Positions 1-10,362 of a stretch of DNA of 64,000 nt are shown here, in pieces. Numbering within the stretch: position 1 is the stretch's first letter; each line of letters begins with the position of its first letter. The position numbers and the translations under genes are program-made. The notes below the pieces were generated by a model. It was not told where the DNA came from. It ran no database searches and saw nothing but the letters and a program-made list of their open reading frames with translations. The stretch comes from Cladophialophora immunda (taxonomy: Eukaryota > Ascomycota > Eurotiomycetes > Chaetothyriales > Herpotrichiellaceae): positions 766,485-830,484 of the forward strand of contig NW_015622542.1 in NCBI RefSeq assembly GCF_000835495.1, read 5' to 3'.

Positions 1-775
1 GTTCGGTGGTTTCAGACTCTTTCGATTCCTGACCTACCTCCCAGAGACGTGTTCCTGAGCTGTCCAGTCCATCATTGTTACTTCCTATCTCGTCTCCATG
101 CTGCCTTTCCACTTCCTCAACCCGGGCCGGAACATGAAGGGTCATCGGCGAGGGTGTTCCATTTTCGCTCAATTCATGGACGATGGCGTCCTGCGGGTTA
201 TCGGTAGGGGCAGCCGTGTGTTCGTACACGGAAGCATTGGTTTCCAAGGCACGGATCTGCTCACGAGCCTGAACCAGGCCGATTTGCAGAAACGAGTTCT
301 GCTCCGTAAGATTCCTGGACCGGTCTTCAGACGCTTCCTCTCGACAATAAGCTGCCTCGGTCCGCTCATGGGCCACTCTGAGCTCTTCGTGTAGAGCAAT
401 GTTGTTCACAGTCATCTCATGCAACTCTTCGGTCCTGGAAATGAGTTCATCACGGGTGTCCGACAAAGACTTGTCTCCTGCGTTCTTCTGGGACCATAAT
501 GCTTGGAAGTTGTTCCACAGGGTGGCACCGGTTTCGTAGCACTCATGCTGGAGCCCGAGGACCAGATTATGATGCCTGGCGAGTTGTTGGTTCACGTATT
601 GATAACGTGACCAAACGGCATTCAGGCCATGAATATCCAATGTTGGCACGCGTGTTCTGCCGAGGCCAGGAGGATCCTACGCGATAGATAAGAGTCTGGA
701 AGGAAGATATTCGGCAGCACGTACTCTAGAGGGACCTTGGCCCATGGGGGACCTTTCATTTGTTCGAGAGTTCAT
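1..775 (-). CDS. Coiled-coil protein of unknown function, 3' end beyond window
   Basis: Two exons read on the minus strand: exon 1 from ATG at 775 to 725, a 48-nt intron (724-677, GTACGT...GTAG), then exon 2 from 676, which stays open to the window edge, so the C-terminus is missing. The visible ~240 residues start MNSRTNERSPMG. From about residue 85 they are rich in Glu, Arg, Leu and Gln in heptad-like spacing (for example RTEELHEMTVNNIALHEEL), which predicts a coiled coil. I recognise no family. The junction keeps the frame (51 nt before the intron). The start is inferred: the main exon has no upstream ATG of its own and its frame is closed by a TAG that coincides with the splice acceptor. 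No signal peptide or membrane segment is visible. It lies at the far-left end of the presumed Starship cargo. Confidence 0.6.
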
Positions 776-1422
776 TTTTGTGTCAAATTTTTGAATGGGT
801 GCTACTCAATGGACTTTGGCTGGCTGGCTGCCTTCTTTTAAAAAGAAAGGAAGTCCACACTGAATCAACAACCGTGACCTATAATTAGTCCAGAGCGAGC
901 CCACAAACATCTTTAACCCCTTGAAATAGAAGCATGGCCATTTCTTGCAGTCTCTCAGCGACTGCGTAGACAGCATTGTTTGTGTCTCGCGGTCAACTTT
1001 GGGTCTCTGCCAGCTAATGTTGCTGCGGGGCAGTGCAGCCAGAAGTGATCCCCAACTCTATTCCCCACTAGGCGTAGGGACCTGAATAGGCTCCGAAGAC
1101 CCTTGCCGCGGCAGTGACGCTTGGCAACTTGACGTCCAGGCAGGCGCCTGTTACAGGATCCAGAATTACGAATGATGGAGGCTGTACGGACTTGCATCCA
1201 TGAGGTCAGATGCGGCCTCCTAAGCAGTGCAGGCGCTTAGGTCTTCAACGAATCAATGTCGAAGGGGTGACCACCTCTTCCGTTCACCAAGAGCCCGGGT
1301 CTCCTAAAGCATGTCTCAAGAGTATATTTCCTGTTTGTGTTGGTCCTGTGTGACTTTCGCCTGGCAGTTGACTTCAGGAAAGTCAAAGGCAGCGTGGATT
1401 CACGTGTGCGTAATATTCATCA

Positions 1423-1893
1423 ATGGCTTTTCCGCAAAACAACCAAAATCCCGCGGGCGGGATTTCGTATGACGAAGCCTTTCAGATTCTTTTTGGCCAT
1501 CAGCCCATGCATAATGGATATGTCCAAGAAGCAGCAAACTACCTACCACAACAGTCGGCCACCACGTTTCCGCCACAGGAGAATGATTCAAACATCTGTC
1601 CGCACATGTGCCCAGAAGCTGACAAGCTAGAGGAGATCAACCAGGGCGTATCTTTTCTCCAAGCTCGATTCGATCAGCTCGAGGACTGGTATGGTCTTTC
1701 TCTGATGAACTTGAACCTAGGTGACTGACTACGGAACAGTGTGAAAAATTTTATGGACATGGTGAAGAAATATTTTGAAGATCATCGGCAATGGTCTTTG
1801 GCTTTGAAGAGGACGGTGGAAAGCCAGCTTCGTGATCGAAATTTGAGTAACGACGCATCTGAGGGATCTCCGCTCGAAATGCAAGGCACTTGA
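1423..1893 (+). CDS. Small orphan protein, Q/N-rich head and helical tail
   Basis: Two exons: 1423-1688 and 1740-1893, with a 51-nt intron (GTATGG donor, GACTGAC branch-like site, ACAG acceptor). The spliced frame gives 139 residues. The head is rich in Asn, Gln and Pro (MAFPQNNQNPAGG), followed by a helical, charged segment (KLEEINQGVSFLQARFDQLED) and a basic C-terminal helix. Without splicing the frame stops at 1728; with it the protein gains 51 residues in one open frame, which supports the intron. Its role is unknown. The layout (disordered head, coiled-coil tail) could fit a small DNA- or protein-binding factor, but no domain is recognisable. Confidence 0.55.
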
Positions 1894-2265
1894 GAACGGA
1901 AGATAAGCCTTCCCCTTTCCACTTTTCGTCATCGCCATCATAACTGCAACAACGGGCGCTTTTGCGAAAGGAATTACGCAAAATCTTTCACATATCGTTA
2001 AGCCTCAATGCTTTCATTATTTTGCATAAAATCATTGAAATCTGCAATGTTTGCTTTAGAATCCTTCCTGCTCAAACCATCCTTAGCGTACCGTGACGCT
2101 AGAAATTACCAATGCAAAGTATTCAAAAACTGCAATTTGAAGAAGGATCTACACTTGGATCATAAAACCCTCCATGATCGAGGCAAAAAAGTCATGGATT
2201 TCGGTGTGCCACCTCCCCCTGATACAGGCTCGCCGGCCGATTTAGTGGACTTACTTCAGTGGAAG

Positions 2266-2643
2266 TTAAATCCAATCTCGAGGCCATTCTATTGGTCGAT
2301 ACTCCAGAGCCGATGGCGTCTCGATATGAATCCCCCAGAAAGCTAGCCAATCCGCAGTAGCGAGTTCTTCTTCCTCTTCACATGCTTGAAGAGCCGTCTT
2401 AATAAGTACAGCCGCCTCAAATGCTTCTTTTAGCAGATTTAAAATGGCGTGTAGGCTTCTCTGCTGGCACGAGATCTGATATCGAAGGGCTGATATTTCT
2501 TTCTCTAGCCTCTCAACCGTCATTAGCTCTTCCATCTTCTGATAATCGTCTACCCTTCGTAGCAAAGCTTCCATAGATAGATCGTCGTCATAGTTGGAAA
2601 GGTTGCTCGTATCCTGCTCTTCTCTCGAAGAGAAATCGTCCAT
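2266..2643 (-). CDS. Small coiled-coil orphan protein
   Basis: Single-exon frame of 125 residues from ATG at 2643 (MDDFSSREEQD) to the stop at 2266. An acidic N-terminus is followed by an uninterrupted helical stretch around VERLEKEISALRYQISCQQ with heptad-like leucines, then an acidic EEEEE patch and an aromatic C-terminus ending PRDWI. The frame extends upstream to 2730, but that part is hydrophobic and unlike the rest, so the internal Met is preferred. Function is unknown. It probably self-associates through the coiled coil. The open plus-strand frame opposite looks like a shadow. Confidence 0.5.
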   Translation of the reverse strand: MDDFSSREEQDTSNLSNYDDDLSMEALLRRVDDYQKMEELMTVERLEKEISALRYQISCQQRSLHAILNLLKEAFEAAVLIKTALQACEEEEELATADWLAFWGIHIETPSALEYRPIEWPRDWI

Positions 2644-3019
2644 GCTGTTCGTTGGGAGAAGATATAGATACTTTTTAGGAAGGCTTTGTAAGAAGCACTT
2701 GGGTGGGAATGCGAGATGACCGGTCACCAAAAGATGGGTGAGATGCTCATTTTATCATTACTGGCTAATTTAGATCACTACATCGATTCCCGAAGAGGCC
2801 TCTGGAGCCCGATTCGGTTCCTCTCAGATGGTTCACCGCCTATCCATATCGGAGGTCGAATTGCTTAAATATCACCACATCAAATTCTTTCATCCTGTAA
2901 TTTTAAGGCGGTTATCATATTAGGGGTTATAACACTTTAGCTGCCCATCGAAGTGGCCCTCTTTTTCCATTGCACGAAGGGTGTGACTTGCCTTCCCGAA
3001 GCTAATAGATTCTAAAGTA

Positions 3020-3460
3020 TTGTCATATGAAGAACGATGTCGTGTGGTTGTGGTGTCTTCATCAAGTGGCCTCGATGGCTTTGTCGAAATCAAGATTCCG
3101 AGAAGGATTGCCGATCGAGTGACTCAACTGAGGGCCTCTCTATGCATGCCAGCGCAATTGAAGTGGACGTGGCTCGTATACACGAGATTAATCCTCAAGA
3201 TATGATCAACCGCCGTCGCAATGTGAGATCCGAGACTCCATCCCCCGAACCTATCAGGGGAATCAAACACGCCGAAGGAGAAAAAATCTCGAAGAGCTTC
3301 GAAGTTTAAGGACGTACGTTTCGGTGAATGGTCGATAGTTAGAAATGGACTACCTTCTCTACGGATATCAAGAGCTCCCATCAAGGGAATTTGTAAATTA
3401 GAGCGTTCTAGTTTCTGGGATCGCCTCCATTGGGAATTGAGATATGTATTTTTGAGATGA
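3020..3460 (+). pseudogene. Frame-broken coding fragment, unknown family
   Basis: Three consecutive plus-strand segments look coding but sit in different frames: about 3020-3135 (…GLDGFVEIKIPRRIADRV…), about 3115-3270 (…STEGLSMHASAIEVDVARIHEINPQDM…) and about 3235-3460 (…KFKDVRFGEWSIVRNGLPSLRI… ending RYVFLR and a stop). No GT-AG introns of normal length join them cleanly. Either this is an eroded gene with at least two frameshifts, or a gene with introns I could not resolve. I cannot assign a family. Low confidence. Confidence 0.25.
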
Positions 3461-3527
3461 GCTACGTAACTATCTAAAAATCCTTTGGTAGAGAAGGATC
3501 AGCTATGAGGTATCAGAACCAGTCGCT

Positions 3528-4100
3528 TCAGAAAGCCGCGGTTGGAAGTAGAGCCAGGAGAATCCATATGAGTACCGTTGTGAAAGACACGCTTGAGCGT
3601 TCTGCTATACCGGTGAAGAGGCTGGGGAATTCGCCACCGCTGGTTGATGTGGTGGTGGCTGGAGGAAGAGTCAGGCTTGTGCTCTGCTTAGGACCAAGAG
3701 AGGAGCTATCCACCGTAAATATCGACGATAGTGACACGAACGGACTGTCAGTCCTAAAAGGAGTGGTGTTCGCTGAGGGCGTCCCGGTAGTGGAGATGTT
3801 ATTGGGGGATGGGGACGGTACAGTTCCGGCCGGAGTAACATTGCTTGCGGCAGTGAGATCGACGATCGCAGAGTCGGAATTGCACGTCAGTGTGATGACA
3901 ACAGAGCCGACTAGACTATCAAACTGAACCTCGACGGTCTCCTCTGGTGGAGTGCTGAAAGTGTTACTCCAGATATAGCCCTTTCCCACATCAGGGGCCA
4001 ATGTCGGGAAGTCATTCTGAAATATGGTCGTGGAGGCCTTCGTCAGAAGAAAGGTAAGAGCGCCGAAGATAGAAGCCCGTGTGGCAGTGCACAATAACAT
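3528..4100 (-). CDS. Ser/Thr-rich secreted protein, likely GPI-anchored
   Basis: Single-exon frame of 190 residues. The N-terminus has a hydrophobic signal-like segment (MLLCTATRASIFGALTFLL). A short folded region with several aromatic residues follows (residues ~30-80), then a long Ser/Thr/Pro-rich stretch typical of O-glycosylated wall proteins. It ends with a hydrophobic C-terminal segment (SFTTVLIWIL LALLPTAAF) preceded by small residues, which fits a GPI-anchor signal. Known family behaviour: such proteins sit at the plasma membrane or cell wall. The exact family is not recognised. The start at 4100 is the first Met that exposes the signal segment; an upstream exon cannot be excluded. 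Confidence 0.6.
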   Translation of the reverse strand: MLLCTATRASIFGALTFLLTKASTTIFQNDFPTLAPDVGKGYIWSNTFSTPPEETVEVQFDSLVGSVVITLTCNSDSAIVDLTAASNVTPAGTVPSPSPNNISTTGTPSANTTPFRTDSPFVSLSSIFTVDSSSLGPKQSTSLTLPPATTTSTSGGEFPSLFTGIAERSSVSFTTVLIWILLALLPTAAF

Positions 4101-4340
4101 CGTTGAAGTTGTTCTGCGCAGAAGTGGCGACCGGCGGCAAGCATTTGTCCACTGCGAATTTTATCGGGAAAGCACCAGAATAGGATCCTAAAAAAGTAGC
4201 ACCTATTAATGGGGAAGGCTGTAAAGGGCGACCCTGAGGAAGAGGAGGAGCCAGAATGGGCTCCTCTTTGTATTGTACATATAAAACGTCCATGTTTTTA
4301 GTGAGTTCGGAACTAGTCAAGATCTAGACGCTAGAGAACA

Positions 4341-4559
4341 ATGGTCAAACAAAAAGAAGAGCAAACCAGGAAGGAAAGAACAACACAAAGACGAAAGAGA
4401 AAGAGAGGCTGGCTCAACAAAACAATCCTGCTCTGGGAGATCTGCGGTTTCGAATTCTCTGTCTGCCTCCGCAATCCCGACAGCGGGCAAGTGACATTTG
4501 TTCAGACCCCTAATGGAGGGCGTTTGCCGCGCAGCATCGAAGATCTTGTAAAGCACTAA
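4341..4559 (+). CDS. MADS-box-like mini-protein
   Basis: Single-exon frame of 72 residues. A very basic N-terminus (RRKRKRG) leads into LNKTILLWEICGFEFSVCLR, then RNPDSGQVTFVQTPNGG and a short acidic tail. The order 'basic arm, KR.. L.K...L...C......', then a beta-hairpin carrying a G-Q/Y-F turn, is that of a degenerate SRF/MADS DNA-binding domain; short MADS-like proteins of this sort are, from memory, present in Eurotiales. If correct it would bind DNA as a dimer in the nucleus. It lacks the I/K or C-terminal regions of true MADS regulators. The assignment rests on motif pattern only. Confidence 0.5.
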   Translation: MVKQKEEQTRKERTTQRRKRKRGWLNKTILLWEICGFEFSVCLRNPDSGQVTFVQTPNGGRLPRSIEDLVKH

Positions 4560-4626
4560 ACTGCCCAATCGTTTCTCATAGGTGCTAATTTTCATGCAGA
4601 AATCAACCGATCCCCAAGCAGAGATC

Positions 4627-5733
4627 CTACTGCTCGAGGATTTTGAGCGAACCAGGGGGAGGGGAGACGCTCAAGCACGGCCGGTTCCAATCGGAAAGGC
4701 GAGGCGGACCGAACGCGCCCATGACCGCGTGCAAGGCCGTGTGGAAGGCCACCATGCGCAGCACCATAGGCAGAACAGGGGTATGGTAAAAGCGAGTCAA
4801 ACGAGAGTTGCCCTCAACTTACCGGATCCCCCTGTCTTTGGAACTCCTGCTTGGATTGATACCAAAGATTCACTTGATATTGGGCACTTGAATCTCGTGG
4901 ATCTGGAGCTCCTGGGAGGATTCAATCTCATTTAGTCCCATAGATGTCGAAGGTCATCACCCTTGTTCCTGGACCCACTTTCTCCAATCATCCTCATTTT
5001 CTCGTGACGCTTTCAAAGCTGTCTGCCATTCTGCGACCTGGACCCATAGGTCGTACTTATAGCCAATGAGAGCGAGCTGCGCCCTGCGCTAGAGAATTCT
5101 TCATCTACGAATCAGCTGAAGCCATCAAGGGTCAAGCTCCCGACCTGTTAAGTGTGCATGAGCGTTTAAAGACCTGCACTCAGTGGTGCGATTCGGCCGA
5201 TGGTCCACATTATCTCCACTCATAGGTTTGCGGATACACATAGGCTACAGTATCTCCACCGAAAATTCGAACATAACACTCCAAGCCTGATATAGAATCT
5301 TCCAAGAGCAGACTTGAGAGAGTGTGATAGGATCCCCAGGACAAGTTGGACGTTACCGGTGATTGCGGGCAATTTCTCCTCTCACTAGCCATTGGCGTCG
5401 GATTTTCAAGCTCGACAGGCTGCCGATTCGTGTGCCTCGGTTTATTGTCGGAAGGCATCCTGATGATTTGATTCTTGCCCATGGTATTCCTCTGAATTTA
5501 CAAAACGACTATGATTCCTGAGGTTATCTGTGGAGTTATAAGGACGGTGTGAATCTCAACAAATCGCTGTGGGAAAGTCGCTCGCTCCGTTCGAGGAGCC
5601 AATATTGAGAACCGATTTCATCCTGGATCCAAATTCGGGCTCTAATTGTTTGGGCCATTTTCGAACCTTTTATTTGCCTCCTCCCCATTTCTTCGGCAGC
5701 CATTTCGAGGACTTGATCGGACTCTTCTCGTGG
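4627..5733 (-). pseudogene. Series of minus-strand coding fragments, eroded or multi-exon gene
   Basis: Four minus-strand stretches have strongly coding-like composition but no frame joins them all. (a) 5733-5536 follows a CTGACAG acceptor and contains MGRRQIKGSKMAQTIRARIW, ending FTPSL-stop. (b) 5482-5210 starts MGKNQIIRMPSDNKP and ends YPQTYEWR-stop. (c) 5088-4957 follows a CTCTAG acceptor and reads YKYDLWVQVAEWQTALKAS, ending VQEQG-stop. (d) About 4822-4627 reads VLRMVAFHTALHAVMGAFGP, ending LKILEQ-stop. They may be remnants of one or more genes, or exons with non-obvious junctions. Upstream of (a), an antisense frame continues under the neighbouring plus-strand pseudogene (HYAHWKSGREILDI before a GTGAGT donor). 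Function unknown. Confidence 0.35.
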
Positions 5734-5782
5734 CTGTCAGTTCACTGAAGATATCTTAAAAGCATTTGTCTCGCGACTCACA

Positions 5783-6454
5783 ATGTCGAGGATCTCGCGT
5801 CCGGATTTCCAGTGTGCGTAATGGCGCGATGCTGCCACAGCGATTTCCCTTCGTATTGAACGAAACGAAATCGTCTTGCTGGTTTCGGATCGGCTTCAAA
5901 CCCTCATCAACGAGATCCCCAATCCACATCTCACACAGCCTAGTCTATTAGTCTTTGTCGGCCATACAGCTAAACATTCAGTACTTCGATCACTCGTTGC
6001 AGCTAATAACAGTCGAAGGTCGACCTATAGGCGAAACTACGGCGGCGAGATACACCTTCATCATAGAGATCCTCGGGTTTTTCAGGACATCCCAGCGCTC
6101 CTTGCGGAGGGTAATCTTCCATACCGTGTCTCAAAGAGAAAGTCCACAGCCCAGTGCCACGAGACGAGCTAGTTACTCCTTCCCCGTATCCGCGAGGGCG
6201 GGAAAGGTCTTACGTTGGAAGATGCTGCCAATCATCTCTACTCTCGGCTCTTAGGCTCTTTCGCCGATATCTTTTGCTTCTTTTCCGCCGATTTTGGCAG
6301 GATCACGCCCATTGTGCATCGAATAGTATCGTGGCTCGAAAATAGCTTGCCGTTCACGCTCCCAAAAACAACATATCCATAGGTAGTCGTAGTGGTAGAA
6401 ACCACTAACGTAGGCCCTGAAAGCGACGGCCAGGCGAAATATCAAGCCATCTGA
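5783..6454 (+). pseudogene. Decayed P-loop-like fungal family member, three in-frame stops
   Basis: One reading frame runs from ATG 5783 to TGA 6452-6454 but is broken by TAA at 5819, TAG at 6170 and TAG at 6380. The frame keeps clear protein character on both sides of each stop: PSLLVFVGHTAKHSVLRSL (where a P-loop would sit, GxTxxxS but without the usual GKS), GGEIHLHHRDPRVF, KGLTLEDAANHLYSRLLGSF and VVVVVETTN. From memory this order matches a multicopy Eurotiales family of P-loop-like proteins; no search was possible. All three stops could have arisen from CAA/CAG codons by C-to-T change, as expected of RIP-type mutation. Not expected to yield a full protein. Confidence 0.7.
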
Positions 6455-6959
6455 CTCATGCTATGTGGAAATGAGTCTTTCCAGGTCACTAATAGCACAA
6501 GTCTTGACACCTTTTGTAATGCGTTCAACACAACATCCTCCTTTGACTGAAACCCTCAGTGCGACAGCTGATTACCGGCCAATGATCACAGCAATCATAG
6601 TCGGGTTATCCTCGAAACGAATATATTTCTTACGTGGAGGTTGAGCTGAAGGAGAGTCGGTGCCTCCGCATTCAAGATTCGTAAGAAGATATTGTAGGAA
6701 GGAGGAAAAATAGAACTTATGGGACCTAAAAGGCAAGTATCTCGGGATTCGAGAACTTTCGAACTGCATATCAATGCGTACATGATGGAGCCGCTTTGGG
6801 ACATTACAACAGAACAAAAGGGGCTTATAGTATTTCAACAAATATAAAGCAGCCACATTAAGACCCCTTAATCTAAAATACCTCATATATATTATTCACT
6901 CGTAAAGTCTCCTCTGAAGTAAGTACGGTGGCTGCTTAGAGAAGACCAACCTCTTGATC

Positions 6960-7394
6960 ATGAAGATAGCCAATATACTTCCCCTGGGGAGGCTGTTTTG
7001 GGTTATCCGGAGAGGTATGTAGAAGAAACCGGGGGTCTGCTGGATCAATCGACTTATTTCGGTAGTATGGCGCCACCGGCAAAATCATGAGCGACGGCCG
7101 TCGAAATTCACGACACGACGGAATCCTGCCCGGCGAACACCTCTAGAAGAAAAAATTTTCGACCAGGCATGGAATGTAAAAGCCGGCTGGAATTGGAAGG
7201 AAACTGATCATGGAAAGGTTTTCTTCAACAACGTGGGAAACCGTATTGGGGAGATGGAACTGTCGAAAGCGCGGTTGGAAATGGTCGGTGACACCGGACC
7301 GTGGCGGGATTTTCGAGGCAAAGCTCAGGCCATATTTAACAGGATGAGAGAGCCGATGGTAGAGGGAAATAAGCATGCCAACGCTTTGAATTGA
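6960..7394 (+). CDS. Small basic orphan protein, 127 aa, two exons
   Basis: Exons 6960-7014 and 7066-7394 flank a 51-nt intron (GTATGT donor, CGACT branch-like site, GGTAG acceptor). The spliced product starts MKIANILPLGRLFWVIRRVW, continues through a very Arg-rich linker (residues ~22-55) and ends with a Trp-rich helical region (FDQAWNVKAGWNWKE, then GDTGPWRDFRGKAQAIFNRM) and KHANALN-stop. The N-terminal hydrophobic/Arg pattern could be an organelle-targeting peptide, but this is a guess. No family recognised. The intron is supported by a frame change placed exactly at GT-AG and by an ATG in the resulting frame. Confidence 0.6.
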
Positions 7395-7958
7395 GGGCCC
7401 GGTCTGCCGAATTCAAATTGCTAAAGAGCGAGAGAGTAGACTTACTATAGTTATATACGTTAATGACTAAACTGCTTCTGCTCTATATGGCCTAGTATAT
7501 ACTTTGCGGTATCTCTATTCCCTTTCAAGTCGGGAAATACACGTTTATACTCCCTCCGTATTCCTTCCCTTTATAGAAGTCACATGTAGCTTTCAGCCTT
7601 GCTGGGGAGGCTACGCGCTCTCGCTTGACCTGCCGTGAATGCAGCCAAGACGCTGGTGACGCATGGTTGATCTGTCCCAGACACCCATCACAGCGCTAAT
7701 TAGCTAGCTCGGTTTACCGTTCTGGCTCCTTGAACTATCTGTTCTGGATCCCAAGGATCCATATTTGGTCCCCTCAAATGTCAACCTACATTCAGACCAT
7801 CAAATTCTATTTCGGTCAGGTAAAAGGTGCTGTTATAGCAGTATAAGAATGGTTAAATATGCGATGCCTTTCTGGAATGCTTCCATAATCACTTCTACAA
7901 CAAAAGGTTACACCGAGTTTAGAGGCCGTGAGCGCATCCTCTATAAAATTTACAACTA

Positions 7959-8567
7959 ATGATGAAGTCTATCACCGTCTCATCTCTCCTTACCAGCCTC
8001 ATTGGCGCCTCTACCGCTGCTTCTATAAGATTCGCGAAGCGCAACTCTCCGAACGGCTGTCCCAGCGGTGTCCCGAGCAAAGCTGCAATCGTAGGCGCAA
8101 TTAATCAGTGGAACCACGACGTCGTAACTGTCAATAATTTCCTCGACGTCGTGACCTCCCTACAAGGTGTCCAGTTAGAGTTACAGCTGCTAGGCTAGTC
8201 CTACAAACCTCTCTAGGCTTCGGAGCTAACCCCCTTGATAGTGGCCCTCAGAGCAGCCAACGACGAGCCTGATCAATTACAAATCCTGGCGTGTGCTTCA
8301 GATGTGATTCCCGGTACCGATGCGGAGGATGCTGCTAACAACTTATTCACCGGGTTCGGGCCGAACGTACTCTCGCCCCTGGACAACATCCTGAACAATC
8401 CGTCATCGATCACCCAGGATTTGCAGCAAATCAACCAGTTCCGCTGTTGTCATGTCTTGCCAGATCTTGACACCTTATGGAGCTTCAATGCTGAAGAGGA
8501 GGGTATCGCAAATCAGGTACCTGTGTCGGCTCCCAGGCCGGCAACCTGTGTATCTATCTTTTGCTGA
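7959..8567 (+). CDS. Small secreted cysteine-containing protein
   Basis: The first exon starts MMKSITVSSLLTSLIGASTA, a typical signal peptide. It is followed by a helical region (NQWNHDVVTVNNFLDVV), and a second exon gives LIVALRAANDEPDQLQILA, FGPNVLSPLDNILNNPSS, then RCCHVLPDLDTLW and a C-terminal pair of cysteines (CVSIFC-stop). Both parts are in the same frame, separated by two stops (8196-8198 and 8213-8215). A GTGACC...CTCTCTAG intron (~66 nt, phase 0) removes both, but its donor is weak. I recall a family of small secreted Aspergillus/Penicillium proteins with the RCC..LPD..LW motif. Role unknown. If the intron is wrong, the gene is broken. Confidence 0.6.
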
Positions 8568-8846
8568 GTGGAAATGAAATGCAGAGCGCCTGAGTGAACC
8601 TAAGCGGTACAGAAGGTGTAGAATCGGCGTCACCGAATATACATGTAACCTATTTGAATGATATCTGGATCTATAGTATCTTTTGCTTTGCTAGAAATAG
8701 TAAAGATGGAAAGAGGGAAGGCAGTCAATAAAATTGAAATATACACCGTAAGAATATTAGTGAATCTCTCGTCGCTGATATGCCGCGGAACGTTTGGCAC
8801 GAGATTCTCCCCATTTTGTGAATGGACAGGCTGAAATTGAGCTTTC

Positions 8847-9214
8847 CTACTGAAGACGAGGTTGAGTTCGTTTTCCTCTGGGCGTACCTACTACAGTTTC
8901 ACGCAGAGCTTCGGGAGGTCCTACTTCAGGGTCTGCGAAGGATATAGACAGAGGCGCATACGAAGCCATCTCCGGCTCGCTGAGTTGTTAGACTGAAGAC
9001 CGGGTGTGACATTCATGTAGGTTACTTCCTCTGTGCTGTGGAGCTCCCATTCTTGATTTTCAATACGGATTTCAGAGCTCTGGGCCAGTCGCTGCTCAAC
9101 GTTCTGTTTTTGCTCCAGTGTCGACAATTGAGTATTTGATGTCGGACCAGATTCATTTGAATAGGTACTAAGGCCATATCTGTCATTAATGCTTGAGCTG
9201 AGTATCTTATTCAT
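8847..9214 (-). CDS. Orphan protein fragment with a frame change
   Basis: The minus-strand frame starts at ATG 9214 (MNKILSSSINDRYGL) and is hydrophilic and Gln/Glu-rich to about 8995. Beyond that a second frame looks more coding (SEPEMASYAPLSISFADPE … PRGKRTQPRLQ-stop at 8847), while the first frame ends KLK-like at 8921. No convincing intron converts one frame into the other with the correct phase. It is either a one-base frameshift in a decaying gene or an unresolved splice. No family recognised. Confidence 0.3.
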
Positions 9215-10362
9215 GTGTTCGCTGTCTTTGGACAGCTTCGATGCCTGAGAGATTTCAGCATATTTACTCTTTCGTCAAGCTTGCAAGGGACCCGACTACA
9301 TACACCACAACTGTTTGTCGGGATGCGTCTTTTTCCCCCCGTTGATCGCCAAAGGAGCAGTAACCAACAAAATCATTCGATTCCTACTTGTACTCGTCCT
9401 GCACCGCATCACGAAATACTCGGATATCCTTTCCACGCTGAGAAGAGTTAAGGAAGAGAAGGAAACCCACTCGTCGCCGAACCTGTGGGCTCAGCACTAG
9501 GTGGCTCGGTGGCCATTATCCAAGCCACGATTTTCCCTTGCCAACAGCACTAGTGGCAGGAAAGCTCTCTTAACTAGGACGCTATAACTAGCACCTCCGA
9601 AGCTTGCTCACTCAGCGTTCCCTATAGGCCTCCAGAAGCACTCTCTTTGCCAGAAGGCCGTCCATACCTGTATTTAGTAGCTTCTGTTTGAGTTCTTCGC
9701 GATTTCCGCTTAGTAGGTATCATTTGAGTACCATCACCGCCTAGGGTGAGCCGGGTTAGCCAAGTATGACACATCATTTGTAGAGGAACTACTCGATGAA
9801 CACTTTCGAATGTCTGGTGGAGGCCGGTTTGGCAGGGCTGAGGGAAGAGCACTGGCACAACCCATGCCCAAAGGCAATCACCGCGACAAAGCTTCGGGAG
9901 CATAAGAAGGTTACTTCTTTCTTGCGATGCCATGGACAAAACTTGCCATGGATACCTAACAATCTTGTATATAGGGGGGGGGGATTTCAGCCATACTAAT
10001 GCTTAGGTTCAACCCGAAACATACTGGTGAGACATTTGGCGAGGCTCTCCTATGAACTTGTGAAAGGAATACGCGGAAATCTGTTGCTCCAATATTCAGG
10101 ATAGTATTCAAAATTATAAAACCTGGCACTACGCCGATTCGGCATGAAGTTCGTGCCTAGCTGACGGAATCATCAGTCAAAAATAACAACTGTTGATAAA
10201 CAACATAGTTATGTGAAGACTACGTATCACGAATCATTTCTTACAAGTCATGATTTACGGAGAATTCCTACTTGAGGTGTGAAGAAGGGCTGCCATGACC
10301 ACCCCCTTGTTTCAATGTTTCTATCTGCATCTTTGGTTCAGGTTTTGAGATAAGAGGCTGCT
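9215..10362. other. Intergenic, no supported gene; poly-G tract
   Basis: Open frames here are short and without protein character. A run of ten G lies at 9974-9983. The stretch from about 10080 to 10260 is A+T-rich. I see no RNA gene. Confidence 0.5.

Noticed and set aside
6572..6886. 104-codon minus-strand frame
   Set aside because: Two overlapping frames are equally open, neither shows a domain, and there is no promoter or splice support.
9622..9939. 105-codon minus-strand frame
   Set aside because: Composition not protein-like; stops in all frames nearby.
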